A stretch of DNA of 64,000 nt from an uncultured Muribaculaceae bacterium (GCA_934667475.1 CAKUMB010000001.1:434001-498000), one strand, 5' to 3'. Shown: positions 25,455 through 34,013, counted from the first letter of the stretch. Notes: generated by a model from the sequence alone, not told the origin. A program made the numbers and translations.

Positions 25455-25739
25455 ATGATAAGGGTCAACTCTTTTTTTGAACTGAAGCCCGGCTGCGACA
25501 TGGCCGAAATCAGCATGCTGCTCAACGAGCTCGTGGAAAAGTCGCGCGCCGACGCCGGCTGCGTTGGCTACGACGTGATGTGCAGCCTTGCCAGCCCACG
25601 GACAATGATGTTTTGCGAAACGTGGCAGAGCCAGCAGGCCCTCGACGCCCATGCGGCCACGCCCCACTTCACCCGCATAGTGCCGCTCATCAAGGCCAGC
25701 ACCGTGGCGGGCACAAAGGTCAACAAATTCGAGTTTTAG
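25455..25739 (+). CDS. Antibiotic biosynthesis monooxygenase (ABM) domain protein, YgiN-like
   Basis: A 94-residue ferredoxin-like-fold protein. The pattern of the ABM/YgiN family is clear: an N-terminal strand (MIRVNSFFELKPG), a helix with LLNELVEKSRADAGCVGYDV, then MMFCETWQSQQALDAHAATPHF, the hallmark WxxxxAxxxHxxxxHF, near residues 57-72. Members are quinol monooxygenases or have unknown roles. The ATG at 25455 lies just after a promoter box. It is divergent from the Fur-family regulator, so regulation by it is possible. Confidence 0.88.
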   Translation: MIRVNSFFELKPGCDMAEISMLLNELVEKSRADAGCVGYDVMCSLASPRTMMFCETWQSQQALDAHAATPHFTRIVPLIKASTVAGTKVNKFEF

Positions 25740-25814
25740 GCTGCCGCGCACGTGGCGCAGCCGGCAAAAAACTCCCTCACATACTCTCACACATACACAT
25801 AGATTTATACTGCT

Positions 25815-27008
25815 ATGAATCAAATTTCACAAAGGTTGCAGGCTCTTGCCCCCTCGGCAACGCTTGCAATGTCGCAAAAGAGCAACGAACTCAAGGCGCA
25901 AGGCGTCGATGTAATCAACCTCTCGGTGGGTGAGCCCGACTTCTTCACCCCCGACCACATCAAGGCCGCTGCCAAGCAGGCCGTAGACCAGAACTTCTCG
26001 TTCTACACGCCGGTGCCTGGCTACCTGTCGCTGCGCAAGGCCATCAGCGCAAAGCTGAAGAATGAAAACGGTGTCGACTTCGCCCCTGAGCAGATAGTGG
26101 TGGGCAATGGCGCCAAGCACGAACTGTGCAATGTGGTGATGGCTGTGGTTAACCCTGGCGACGAGGTGATTATCCCCACTCCAGCCTGGGTGAGCTATGT
26201 GCAGATGGTGAATCTGGCTGGCGGCACCAATGTGCTTGTGCCTGCCGGCATCGACCAGAACTTCAAAATCACCCCTCAGCAGCTGCGCGACGCCCTCACA
26301 CCCAAGACGCGTATGATAATTCTGTGCTCGCCCAGCAACCCCACGGGCAGCGTGTATAGCCGCGATGAGCTGAAGGCGCTGGCCGAGGTGCTTGCCGACT
26401 ACCCCGACGTGCTGGTGGTGGCCGATGAAATTTATGAGCACATCAACTACATTGGCGGCCACGAGTCGATAGCGCAGTTTGACTGCATCAAGGACCGCGT
26501 GGCCATCATCAACGGTGTGTCGAAGGCCTATGCCATGACGGGCTGGCGCATTGGCTACATCGCAGCCCCGCTGTGGCTTGCCAAGGCCATCACCAAGCTG
26601 CAGGGGCAGTACACCAGCGGCGCGTCGTCGATAGCGCAGAAGGCTGCCGAGGCCGCCTACACTGGTCCGCAAGACTGTGTCGAGACCATGCGCAAGGCGT
26701 TTGAGCGCCGCCGCGACCTCATGGTGAAGATGCTGGGTGAAATTCCAGGCGTAAACATCAATGTGCCGCAAGGCGCATTCTATGTGTTCCCCGAGGTGAA
26801 GTCGTTCTTCGGCAAAAAGTGCGGTGATACTGAGATTAATGACGCTGGCGACCTCGCCCTGTATCTGCTCAACGAGGCCCACGTGGCCACAGTGTCGGGC
26901 GACGCCTTCTGCTGCCCCGGCCACATACGCATGAGCTATGCCACAAGCGACGACAACCTGCGCGAGGCTGTTGCCCGCATCAAGGTGGCCCTGGCCAAGC
27001 TCCAGTAG
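25815..27008 (+). CDS. Pyridoxal-phosphate-dependent aminotransferase (AspC-type class I/II)
   Basis: A 397-residue aspartate aminotransferase-like enzyme of subgroup I-gamma (bacterial AspC/prephenate type), cytoplasmic. Motifs: NLSVGEPDFFTP (35-46), SPSNPTGSVY (172-181), ADEIYEHI (203-210), and the PLP lysine Lys237 in NGVSKAYAMTGWRIGY. Arg at the C-terminal side (RMSYATSDDNL) fits substrate binding. Normal length. It follows the ABM gene by 75 bases; a terminator lies after it. Confidence 0.94.
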   Translation: MNQISQRLQALAPSATLAMSQKSNELKAQGVDVINLSVGEPDFFTPDHIKAAAKQAVDQNFSFYTPVPGYLSLRKAISAKLKNENGVDFAPEQIVVGNGAKHELCNVVMAVVNPGDEVIIPTPAWVSYVQMVNLAGGTNVLVPAGIDQNFKITPQQLRDALTPKTRMIILCSPSNPTGSVYSRDELKALAEVLADYPDVLVVADEIYEHINYIGGHESIAQFDCIKDRVAIINGVSKAYAMTGWRIGYIAAPLWLAKAITKLQGQYTSGASSIAQKAAEAAYTGPQDCVETMRKAFERRRDLMVKMLGEIPGVNINVPQGAFYVFPEVKSFFGKKCGDTEINDAGDLALYLLNEAHVATVSGDAFCCPGHIRMSYATSDDNLREAVARIKVALAKLQ

Positions 27009-27031
27009 TTGCAAAGCAAGTGGTATCAATA

Positions 27032-27071
27032 AATCAGGGGGCTGGAACCATGCGGTTCCAGCCCCCTGATT
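27032..27071. terminator. Bidirectional terminator between the aminotransferase and phosphoesterase genes
   Basis: An 18-bp perfect stem (27032-27049 with 27054-27071) with a four-base loop lies between two convergent genes. A/T bases flank the stem on both sides. Confidence 0.85.
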
Positions 27072-27131
27072 GTATGTCACATTAATGCTGAAAAACAATG
27101 CACAAGTCCGGCTAATCCACAGCAGCGATGA

Positions 27132-27899
27132 CTACACGGTGAAAGTGGCGGCGGGGTCGAAGCCCGGGCAAGGGCCGTGTTTGGCATAGCCCAGCTGGTT
27201 GGTAAGCATGGTGGTGGCGCCCAACCGCTGGCCGCGTGCCGCATTGTAGTGTGTGTGGCCAAACATCCAGGCCTGTGCGCCGCTGCGCTCCACAAAGTGT
27301 GGCATGGGCACGATGAATGCGCTCGACAACCCGTTGGCCGCATAGCGCGGGTCTTCGGAGTCGATGGGGCAGTGGTGGGTCACCACCACCCGGCGGCCGC
27401 CCGAGTCATGGGCCAGCGCCGTTTGCAGCCATTGCAGGCAGCGGTGGTGAATCTCGTCGCTGTCGCTGGGGGTCATGCGGCGGCCCTTGTAGGTGATGCG
27501 TGTGTAGTCCACCATGTCGCGTGCAGCCGCGGTTTGGTCGGCCTCTGCAATGGGCGTCCACAGCGTGGTGGGCAGCAGCTCCACTCCGCGGAAGCTGACG
27601 GCGCGGTTGCACACGCAGCGCACCCCTGGGCGCAGCTCCACATCCATGCCCTGCAGAGCCTGCTCCACATCCACGCCGCCATAAAACTCGTGGTTGCCTG
27701 GCACTATCAGCGTCAGTTCGAAGTGGCTGGCGCACCAGTCAAGCAGCGGGTGGTGTGCCTGCTCCGGGTCGCCGAGCACCGTCACGTCGCCAGCCATCAC
27801 CATTATCTGCCCTTTGGCCTCGAGCGGGTGCTGCTGCAGCCACAGCGAGTTGGCGCTGTGCTCCAGGTGCAGGTCGCTCACATACTGAATCGTCACCAT
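27132..27899 (-). CDS. Calcineurin-type metallophosphoesterase
   Basis: A 255-residue metal-dependent phosphoesterase. All five metal motifs are seen: SDLHLEH (8-14), GDVTVLG (37-43), GNHEFYGG (71-78), THHCP (about 181-185) and GHTHYN (about 220-225). Cytoplasmic, no signal peptide. The substrate may be a nucleic acid or phosphomonoester; sequence does not decide. The start lies 7 nt after the stop of a small YqaE-type membrane protein, so they form one unit. Confidence 0.9.
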   Translation of the reverse strand: MVTIQYVSDLHLEHSANSLWLQQHPLEAKGQIMVMAGDVTVLGDPEQAHHPLLDWCASHFELTLIVPGNHEFYGGVDVEQALQGMDVELRPGVRCVCNRAVSFRGVELLPTTLWTPIAEADQTAAARDMVDYTRITYKGRRMTPSDSDEIHHRCLQWLQTALAHDSGGRRVVVTHHCPIDSEDPRYAANGLSSAFIVPMPHFVERSGAQAWMFGHTHYNAARGQRLGATTMLTNQLGYAKHGPCPGFDPAATFTV

Positions 27900-27906
27900 T
27901 GCGCAG

Positions 27907-28059
27907 CTAATTTTTGTTGAGTATCACAAGGGCGCCTATCACCCCGGGCACCCAGCCGCACAGTGTGAGCAGCGACACTATCAGCAGCGAGCCGCAGCCG
28001 CGGTCGATCACTGCAAGCGGCGGAAACAGAATGGCCGCTATCACGCGTATTACCGACAT
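27907..28059 (-). CDS. YqaE/Pmp3 family small membrane protein
   Basis: A 50-residue protein with two membrane helices. Residues MSVIRVIAAILFPPLAVIDR hold the first helix with the family's PPLAV motif, and LLTLCGWVPGVIGALVIL the second, with the family's GWxPG turn. Pmp3/YqaE proteins are linked to membrane potential and salt or stress response in yeast, plants and bacteria. It precedes the metallophosphoesterase by 7 nt, probably in one transcript. Confidence 0.88.
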   Translation of the reverse strand: MSVIRVIAAILFPPLAVIDRGCGSLLIVSLLTLCGWVPGVIGALVILNKN

Positions 28060-28085
28060 AAATTATGCTTTTTTTATATTGGATG

Positions 28086-28123
28086 AAAAAAAGCGGCCAC
28101 GCGCGCATTGCGTGTGTGGCCGC
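28086..28123 (-). terminator. Terminator of pepT
   Basis: A 13-bp GC-rich stem (28093-28105 with 28111-28123, three G-U pairs) followed on the minus strand by seven T (28086-28092). It ends the pepT transcript 20 bases after the stop codon. Confidence 0.88.
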
Positions 28124-28142
28124 CGCTATGCTTATGATTGTT

Positions 28143-29363
28143 TTATTTCTCGGCTGCTACAATCTTGCAGATTTCCACCACTGTGCGCATTGCCTTCTCC
28201 ATAGCCTGGATCGACACATACTCATAGCGGCCGTGCATGTTCATGCCGCCGGCAAATATGTTGGGGCAGGGCAGACCCTTGAATGAGAGTTGTGCACCGT
28301 CGGTCCCGCCGCGAATGGGCTGCACCTTAGGCTTGACGTCTGCATTCTGCATGGCCAGCTTGGCCACATCGATGATGTGCATCACGGGCTCGATCTTTTC
28401 GCGCATGTTGTAGTATTGGTCCTTGAGCTCGATGGTGGCGCAGTCGGGGAACTCGCAGTTAATCTTGTGGCACAGGTGCTCAAGCTCGCGCTTGCGGCTC
28501 TCGAAGCGTGCGCGGTCGTGGTCGCGGATTATGTAGGTGAGTGTGGTCTTTTCCACAGTGCCCTCCCAGCCTATCAGGTGGTAGAAGCCCTCGTAGCCCT
28601 CGGTGTGCTCGGGAGTTTCCCAGCGGGGCAGCATAATGGCAAACTGGTTGGCCACGCGCAGCGAATTCAGCATCTTGTGCTTGGCGGCTCCGGGATGCAC
28701 GTTAAGACCCTTGAATGTGACCTTGGCCACGGCGGCGTTGAAGTTTTCATATTCCAGCTCGCCTTCGGCACCGCCGTCCATGGTGTAGGCCCAGTCGGCG
28801 CCAAACTTGTCCACATCGAAGTGGTGTGCGCCCAGACCAATCTCCTCATCGGGGTTGAAGCCGATGCGAATGTCGCCGTGCTTCACCTCGGGGTGCTGCT
28901 GGAACCACTCCACCGCGCTTATAATCTCGGCAATGCCGGCTTTGTCGTCGGCGCCGAGCAGCGTGGTGCCGTCGGTGACTATGATTTGCTGGCCCACAAA
29001 GTCGTTGAGTTCGGGAAACTGCTCGGGGCTGAGCACTATGCCCTGCTGCTCGTTAAGGGTCACGCTGCCTCCCTTGTAGTCCACAATGCGCGGCTTCACG
29101 TCGTGGCCGCTCATGTCGGGGGCTGTGTCCATGTGGGCAATGAAGCCAATGGTGGGCACCTTGTGGTCACAGTTGCCGGGCAGGGTGGCAAAGAGGTAGC
29201 CGTTGTCGTCGAGCGACACATTGCTAAGTCCCATATCGGTCAGCTCTTTATATAGCTCTTTGGCAAACACCATCTGGCCGGGGGTGGATGGCGTGAGGTT
29301 GGTGAGTTCGTCGCTCTGGGTGTCGAACTTCACATACTTGAGAAATCTGTCAACTAAATTCAT
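28143..29363 (-). CDS. pepT: Peptidase T (tripeptide aminopeptidase)
   Basis: A 406-residue M20B zinc aminopeptidase that removes N-terminal residues from tripeptides in the cytoplasm. The start at 29363 (MNLVDRFLKYVKFDTQS) matches the family. Metal and catalytic motifs: FIAHMDTAPDMSG (about 75-87), LLGADDKAGIAEI (about 135-147), NPDEEIGLGAHHFD (about 172-185) and the C-terminal PIRGGTDGAQLSF. Full length. Its promoter box TAACTTTG is at 29399-29406. Confidence 0.96.
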   Translation of the reverse strand: MNLVDRFLKYVKFDTQSDELTNLTPSTPGQMVFAKELYKELTDMGLSNVSLDDNGYLFATLPGNCDHKVPTIGFIAHMDTAPDMSGHDVKPRIVDYKGGSVTLNEQQGIVLSPEQFPELNDFVGQQIIVTDGTTLLGADDKAGIAEIISAVEWFQQHPEVKHGDIRIGFNPDEEIGLGAHHFDVDKFGADWAYTMDGGAEGELEYENFNAAVAKVTFKGLNVHPGAAKHKMLNSLRVANQFAIMLPRWETPEHTEGYEGFYHLIGWEGTVEKTTLTYIIRDHDRARFESRKRELEHLCHKINCEFPDCATIELKDQYYNMREKIEPVMHIIDVAKLAMQNADVKPKVQPIRGGTDGAQLSFKGLPCPNIFAGGMNMHGRYEYVSIQAMEKAMRTVVEICKIVAAEK

Positions 29364-29398
29364 AGTCCTTAAAGTTATCGTGTTGTTTATATATGTTG

Positions 29399-29406
29399 CA
29401 AAGTTA
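29399..29406 (-). promoter_or_regulatory. -7 box (TAACTTTG) of pepT
   Basis: The minus strand reads TAACTTTG, about 36 bases before the pepT ATG at 29363. The -33 element is not recognizable at the right spacing. Confidence 0.45.
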
Positions 29407-29465
29407 GTGCAAAATGGCGTCAAATTGAAATTAATGCTGAAAAATGCACTTCTTGTGCCAGCTGT

Positions 29466-30239
29466 TTACATCGGGCAGTGATACTGCCCTTTGTGCAGTG
29501 TGGCGCGGCCATAGTGCACGGCGTGGGCGGGGCAGTGGTGGTAGCAGGCCAGGCACATGGTGCAGCGCCTGCCCCACTGCGGACGGCCACCGCTCATGCT
29601 CACGTTGCCCAGTGGGCACGCGCGTGCGCACCTGCCGCAGCCAGTGCAGCGGTCGGGCAGCGCGTGAAAGGGCCGCGGACTCATCAGTGCCAGCCCGAAT
29701 AGCGGACTTATCACCCTCGACTTGAACCAAGCCATGCTGCCGCGCGTCACATCAACCTCCTGCTTCCGCAGCCCTATGCTTTGCGCTATGGCTGCTATGC
29801 GGCTGTGGGCCGAGTCGAGCTTCTGCGCCTCGAGTGCGGAAGGGTCGGTGTCGAAACCCGGCAGACACACATAGTTGTTGGGCATCGTCAGCGAGTAGGC
29901 GGCGTCGAGCCGCACTCCAGCGCCCCACAGCCTGCGGCGCAGTAGGCTGGCCGTGAGTCCCACGTCGTCGCCGCAGGTCACCACCGCATAGCAGTGGTTG
30001 CCCCGTGGCGTGTAGCCGTCGAGCTGCATTTGGCCGATGAAGGCTTTCACCGCCGGCGGCAGCCCCCACGAGTAGGTGGGAAACACAAAGCCCACGGCCT
30101 CGCCCTTGTCAAGGCTGAAGCGGCATTCGCCGCTGGTGAGGCTCTGCGCCATGGCCACGGTGTGGACATCGGCGGTGAGCCGCGCCAACTGCTGTGCCGC
30201 CCATAGGCTGTTGCCTGTGCCCGAAAACCAGAATATCAT
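29466..30239 (-). CDS. EFR1-family ferrodoxin (flavodoxin plus 2x[4Fe-4S])
   Basis: A 257-residue redox protein. The N-terminus has a flavodoxin fold with the FMN phosphate loop FSGTGNSLW (residues 5-13) and FVFPTYSWGLPPAV near 51-64. The C-terminus carries two ferredoxin motifs, CTGCGRCARACPLGN and CTMCLACYHHCP, each able to bind a [4Fe-4S] cluster. The EFR1 family is named for this fusion; its partners are unknown. Third gene of an operon with a DUF2027/Smr protein and an exported protein. Confidence 0.92.
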   Translation of the reverse strand: MIFWFSGTGNSLWAAQQLARLTADVHTVAMAQSLTSGECRFSLDKGEAVGFVFPTYSWGLPPAVKAFIGQMQLDGYTPRGNHCYAVVTCGDDVGLTASLLRRRLWGAGVRLDAAYSLTMPNNYVCLPGFDTDPSALEAQKLDSAHSRIAAIAQSIGLRKQEVDVTRGSMAWFKSRVISPLFGLALMSPRPFHALPDRCTGCGRCARACPLGNVSMSGGRPQWGRRCTMCLACYHHCPAHAVHYGRATLHKGQYHCPM

Positions 30240-30251
30240 TGTGCAGCGAAT

Positions 30252-31340
30252 TTATTTGTGAATGGTCACCTGTGTGGCTCCGAAGCCATATTCGCGGAAG
30301 CTGGCGTCCTGGGCAAGGCAGTGTGGATAGTGGCGCTTGAGGTCTTGCAGCAGCGCGTGGCGCAGCACGCCCTCGCCCTTGCCGTGAATGAACACAATGC
30401 GCTGCCCGGGGCGGTTTATGTTTTCGTCCATGGCCTCGCGGAATTTGCTCAGCTGGTAGTTGAGCATGTCGGTGTGGTTCATGCCTGTGGTGTCGTCGAG
30501 CAGCTCGCTTATGTGCAGGTCAATCACTATGTTGCCGCTGTTGGGGTCGCGGTGCTGGTGGCGCTTCACTGGCTGTGCCTTGGGACGCTCGTCGGCAGCG
30601 CGCTTGCCGCGCATGGCGCGCTCCAGCTCACTGCTGTCGATGGTCAGCTGGCGTGCGGGCAGGTCGTTGCGCGTGATGGTGAGTGCTATCACCGGCACGT
30701 CGAAGTATTCGTTGTCGTGAAAACTGTGCAGCTTGTAGAATTTGGTCACATCGAGCCGTTGCTCCACCAGCGCCGGATTTTTCAGCTTGAAGCCGCGCTG
30801 CTGCTTGAATGCCACATATTGCACGGCCACGTGGGTGAGCGAGTTCAGGTCGTCGTGTCCAAACTCCTCCAGCTCGAGTTGGAAGTTGGGCTCCACCACG
30901 CCAGCCCAGCGGGTGGTCCACTCTGTGTCGTCGTCGCCGCGGCTCATGTAGGTGGCATACAGAAAATAGTTGCTGTCGTTCACCAATGTGGCATAGAAAG
31001 TGGTGGTGCTAAGATGCTTCAGCTCGCGTGCCTCGTAGGCCAGCACAATGTTGAGCACGTCGCCGCCTTTGGTTTCAATCACCGGCTCTTCGGCCTGCAC
31101 CAGCTGCGGCTTGGGTGCCGACGGCTTGTCGGGCTCCACAAGTTTGCTCTTCACCTTCACGGGGCGCTCGTAGGTGCTGGGCTTGCAGGCAGCGGCGTTC
31201 ACCACCACCAGTTCGCGCGTGGGCACTGGGCGTTCAAATCCGTCACTGTCTTCCACATAGGCCGTGTTGCCTTCAATCTTTGTCACTTTGCCGCCTCCCA
31301 CATCGTTGAGGAAGCGCACTATGTCGTTAACTTTCACCAT
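30252..31340 (-). CDS. DUF2027 and Smr domain protein
   Basis: A 362-residue cytoplasmic protein typical of Bacteroidetes. Residues 1-50 form a KOW/SH3-like beta-barrel (MVKVNDIVRFLNDVGGGKVT). A central DUF2027 domain follows (about 85-245, beginning LNIVLAYEAREL). The C-terminal Smr domain (about 275-360) holds DLHISELLDD and IVFIHGKGEGVLR, the DLH and HGKG signatures. Smr domains in MutS2 and related proteins are endonucleases acting on DNA or on collided ribosome mRNA. Located 10 nt after the exported gene and 12 nt before EFR1. Confidence 0.9.
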   Translation of the reverse strand: MVKVNDIVRFLNDVGGGKVTKIEGNTAYVEDSDGFERPVPTRELVVVNAAACKPSTYERPVKVKSKLVEPDKPSAPKPQLVQAEEPVIETKGGDVLNIVLAYEARELKHLSTTTFYATLVNDSNYFLYATYMSRGDDDTEWTTRWAGVVEPNFQLELEEFGHDDLNSLTHVAVQYVAFKQQRGFKLKNPALVEQRLDVTKFYKLHSFHDNEYFDVPVIALTITRNDLPARQLTIDSSELERAMRGKRAADERPKAQPVKRHQHRDPNSGNIVIDLHISELLDDTTGMNHTDMLNYQLSKFREAMDENINRPGQRIVFIHGKGEGVLRHALLQDLKRHYPHCLAQDASFREYGFGATQVTIHK

Positions 31341-31350
31341 ATCTTTTTTT

Positions 31351-32244
31351 CTATTTCCTTTCCTTTGTTGTTTCCTGTTTGATGGCGGTCACGGCCGCCT
31401 CGTATTCCTGCGGATAGATTAGCATGGTGCCTATCTCGCCGCCGCGGTTGTCGGTGTAGACGTAGCGCAGCTGCTTGCGCTCGTCGGCCGCGGCGCGTAT
31501 CAGCAGGTTCAGCCTGTATGACCCGTCAAGCGTCTTGAACCACCGCTCGCGCATTTGCTGCACAAACGCCGTCACGTTCACGCTCTCCTTGGTGAGGTAG
31601 GGAATCATCACCTCCAGTTCCAGTGTCTGCGGGTCGGTGAGTTCTACGTGGGTCAGATACTCATTGTCGGCAATGTGCATGTTGTGTTTGGCCAGTGCTG
31701 TCTTTGCCGCCTTCACAAGTGCTTCGGTGCCGCTGAGCTGAGCGGTGGGGCACAGCCAGCGCAGGCTGCCGGCCACGGCGCCCACCACGTTGGGCAGACC
31801 GCTGCGGTGGCCGCTCACGGCATACAGCGTGCAGAATCCGGCGTTGAGCGCCACAGCCTCGCACTCATAGCGCACTCCGCGGCTCACTTTGGCAAATCGC
31901 ACGTGCTTGGCCGGCAGCAGGGCGAATGTGGTGTCGGTCACCTCGCCCACCTCCACCGCCTCGCGGCAAAATGGATCGCGGCGCTCCACCGCTTGGCTTT
32001 GCAGGTAGGACTCGGGGTCGAATGGCGCGTCGATTACGTCGATGCGCGCCAATTCGCTGATGCCGCCGCTGCTGCTGCGCTGCAGCAGCACGCGCGCCCC
32101 TATCGAGCGCATAGAGTTGTCGGTGCTCACTGCCCAGCTGTCGTCGGGAGTTGTGAGGCTGAAAAATGCGTTGCTCACAGTGGCGGCCTGCAGGGCCAGC
32201 GCTGTGGCCGCGGCAACTATTGCTGTAATAAGTCTTGTAGTCAT
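31351..32244 (-). CDS. Exported protein, unknown function
   Basis: A 297-residue protein with a signal peptide (1-20, cleavage after ALQA). The mature part looks like a two-domain alpha/beta protein (NAFFSLTTPDDSWAV near the start; LRYVYTDNRGGEIGTML near the end). No family is recognized. It is the first gene of a three-gene unit with DUF2027/Smr and EFR1, with intergenic gaps of only 10 and 12 bases, so a shared job is likely but unknown. Confidence 0.72.
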   Translation of the reverse strand: MTTRLITAIVAAATALALQAATVSNAFFSLTTPDDSWAVSTDNSMRSIGARVLLQRSSSGGISELARIDVIDAPFDPESYLQSQAVERRDPFCREAVEVGEVTDTTFALLPAKHVRFAKVSRGVRYECEAVALNAGFCTLYAVSGHRSGLPNVVGAVAGSLRWLCPTAQLSGTEALVKAAKTALAKHNMHIADNEYLTHVELTDPQTLELEVMIPYLTKESVNVTAFVQQMRERWFKTLDGSYRLNLLIRAAADERKQLRYVYTDNRGGEIGTMLIYPQEYEAAVTAIKQETTKERK

Positions 32245-32263
32245 TTATGCTAAAGTTGTATTG

Positions 32264-32316
32264 CAAAAAACAAATGCGCGCGCTAAACCCGTGTGTGGCG
32301 AGTTAGCGCGCGCTTT
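32264..32316 (-). terminator. Terminator after tRNA-Ser
   Basis: An 11-bp perfect GC-rich stem (32276-32286 with 32303-32313) with a 16-base loop, followed on the minus strand by ATTTGTTTTTTG. It lies directly after the tRNA-Ser gene. Confidence 0.75.
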
Positions 32317-32319
32317 GTG

Positions 32320-32407
32320 CGGAGTGAGCGAGATTCGAACTCGCGAAACGCTTTTGACGTTTACACGCTTTCCAGGCGTGCCTCTTCAACCACTCGAGCA
32401 TCACTCC
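32320..32407 (-). tRNA. tRNA-Ser (anticodon GGA)
   Basis: An 88-base class II tRNA with long variable arm. The acceptor stem GGAGTGA pairs with TCACTCC over seven bases; discriminator G fits serine. The anticodon stem CACGC/GCGTG closes loop CTGGAAA with anticodon GGA. The variable arm and GTTCGAATC T-arm are in place. CCA is not encoded. Confidence 0.96.
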
Positions 32408-32457
32408 ATGTGTGTGGTGGCCTGTGGCCGTGTTGTGTGGTGCAAAGATAGTGAAAA

Positions 32458-32491
32458 TTTGCTAATGCTAAAGAAATTGTGAGTAATTTTG
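32458..32491 (+). promoter_or_regulatory. Promoter of the RecD-like helicase gene (TTTG-22-TAATTTTG)
   Basis: TTTG at 32458-32461 and TAATTTTG at 32484-32491. The first ATG (32496) lies only 4 bases after the box, so the transcript is leaderless or the true start is the ATG at 32583. Confidence 0.55.
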
Positions 32492-32495
32492 TGAC

Positions 32496-33968
32496 ATGAA
32501 CGATTCAACCCGATGCCACAATGCTACGCCGGAACCCGTCGACGGCTCTGATGTCGCCGTCAGCGCATTCGGAGCCGATGTGATGGCAATGCTGCCATTC
32601 GAGCCCAATTCCGACCAGATGACAATGATTGCCGCCTTTGCCCATTTTCTGGCCCGCGGCGGCGACCGCGCGGCATTTCTGCTCAACGGCTATGCCGGTA
32701 CGGGCAAGACCAGCGTGGCCGGTGCCATAGTGCGCACGCTCACCATGCGCGGACAGAAGACGGTGCTGCTTGCACCCACGGGGCGCGCCGCGCAGGTGTT
32801 CAGCGAGTATTCAGGCCACCCGGCCTACACCATTCACCGCAAAATATACCGTCAGAATGGCTATCTCGACAACGGCTTTTCGCTTGCCGAAAACAAGCAT
32901 ACCAACACCGTTTTCATCGTCGACGAGGCCTCGATGATAAGCAACTCGCAGGGGCTCGAGGGCGCCTCGTTTGGCTCCGGACGGCTGCTCGACGACCTGG
33001 TGCGCTATGTGTATGCCGACCCGGCCAGCGGCTGCCGCCTGATGCTGATGGGCGACTCGGCCCAGCTGCCGCCAGTGGGGCAGACCGAGAGCCCTGCGCT
33101 CAGCGCGCAGGTGCTCGGCGGCTATGGCCTGCGTGTCTACGACATATGGCTCACGCAGATAGCGAGGCAGGCTGCACAGAGCGGAATTCTGTATAACGCC
33201 ACCACGGTGCGCCGCATGCTCACCACCGCCCAAATGGCCCCGCCCGAGTTGCAGCTAACTGGGTTTGACGACGTTGAGGCCGTGGCGGGTGAATTTCTGC
33301 TCGAAAAAATCAGTGACTGCTACGACAGCTGTGGCCTCGACGACACCATAATTGTGACGCGGAGCAACCGCCGCGCCAAGCTGTTTAACGGCGCCGTGCG
33401 CAACCAAATTCTGTATCGCGACGACGAACTGGTGAACGGCGACATGCTGCTGGTGGCCAAAAATAACTATTTCTGGGCTGCCGACTATAAGGAAATTGAC
33501 TTCATTGCCAACGGTGATGTGGCTTGTGTGAAGCGTGTGTGGGGCGATGTTGAGGAGCGGTATGGGCTGCGCTTTGCCCAGGTGACGCTCGAGTTTCCCG
33601 ATCACGGCGGTGTGGAGGTGGAGGCAAAGATAATTCTCGACAGCCTCATGAGCGACACGCCTGCGCTCACGCGCGAGCAAAACGAGCGCATGTATAATGA
33701 ACTGATGCAGGAATTGCAGGGCGACAAGCGCACTCGCTACCGTGCCCTGAAGGCCAACCCATATTTCAACGCCCTGCAAGTGAAGTTTGCCTACGCCGTC
33801 ACTTGCCACAAGGCGCAGGGCGGCCAGTGGAGCAACGTGTTTGTCGACATGGGCTCGATAATGCCCGACGCGCTTGGCACACTCGACTTCATGCGCTGGC
33901 TCTACACTGCCATGACCCGTGCGCGCCGCCACCTCTACCTCATCAACTGCCCCCTCGCCACCACTTAA
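32496..33968 (+). CDS. RecD-like / Dda-type ATP-dependent DNA helicase
   Basis: A 490-residue superfamily 1 helicase. Walker A GYAGTGKTS at residues 65-73, motif Ia-like LLAPTGRAAQ, Walker B VFIVDEASMIS near 146-156, GDSAQLPPVGQ near 188-198, and a UvrD_C_2 C-terminus with AVTCHKAQGGQWSNVFVD and YTAMTRARRHLYL. Single RecD-like enzymes unwind DNA 5' to 3'. The start is uncertain: the ATG at 32496 nearly touches the promoter, whereas Met30 (32583) would leave about 85 nt of leader; the first 29 residues look poorly conserved. Confidence 0.9.
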   Translation: MNDSTRCHNATPEPVDGSDVAVSAFGADVMAMLPFEPNSDQMTMIAAFAHFLARGGDRAAFLLNGYAGTGKTSVAGAIVRTLTMRGQKTVLLAPTGRAAQVFSEYSGHPAYTIHRKIYRQNGYLDNGFSLAENKHTNTVFIVDEASMISNSQGLEGASFGSGRLLDDLVRYVYADPASGCRLMLMGDSAQLPPVGQTESPALSAQVLGGYGLRVYDIWLTQIARQAAQSGILYNATTVRRMLTTAQMAPPELQLTGFDDVEAVAGEFLLEKISDCYDSCGLDDTIIVTRSNRRAKLFNGAVRNQILYRDDELVNGDMLLVAKNNYFWAADYKEIDFIANGDVACVKRVWGDVEERYGLRFAQVTLEFPDHGGVEVEAKIILDSLMSDTPALTREQNERMYNELMQELQGDKRTRYRALKANPYFNALQVKFAYAVTCHKAQGGQWSNVFVDMGSIMPDALGTLDFMRWLYTAMTRARRHLYLINCPLATT

Positions 33969-34013
33969 CCCATCATGAAAACTCATCTTCACCAGCATCA
34001 GCACCACAACGAT

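Noticed and set aside
24915..25823. Long N-terminal extension of the Fur-family protein up to 25823
   Set aside because: The extension crosses the divergent promoter and the ABM gene; the Fur fold starts at 25379.
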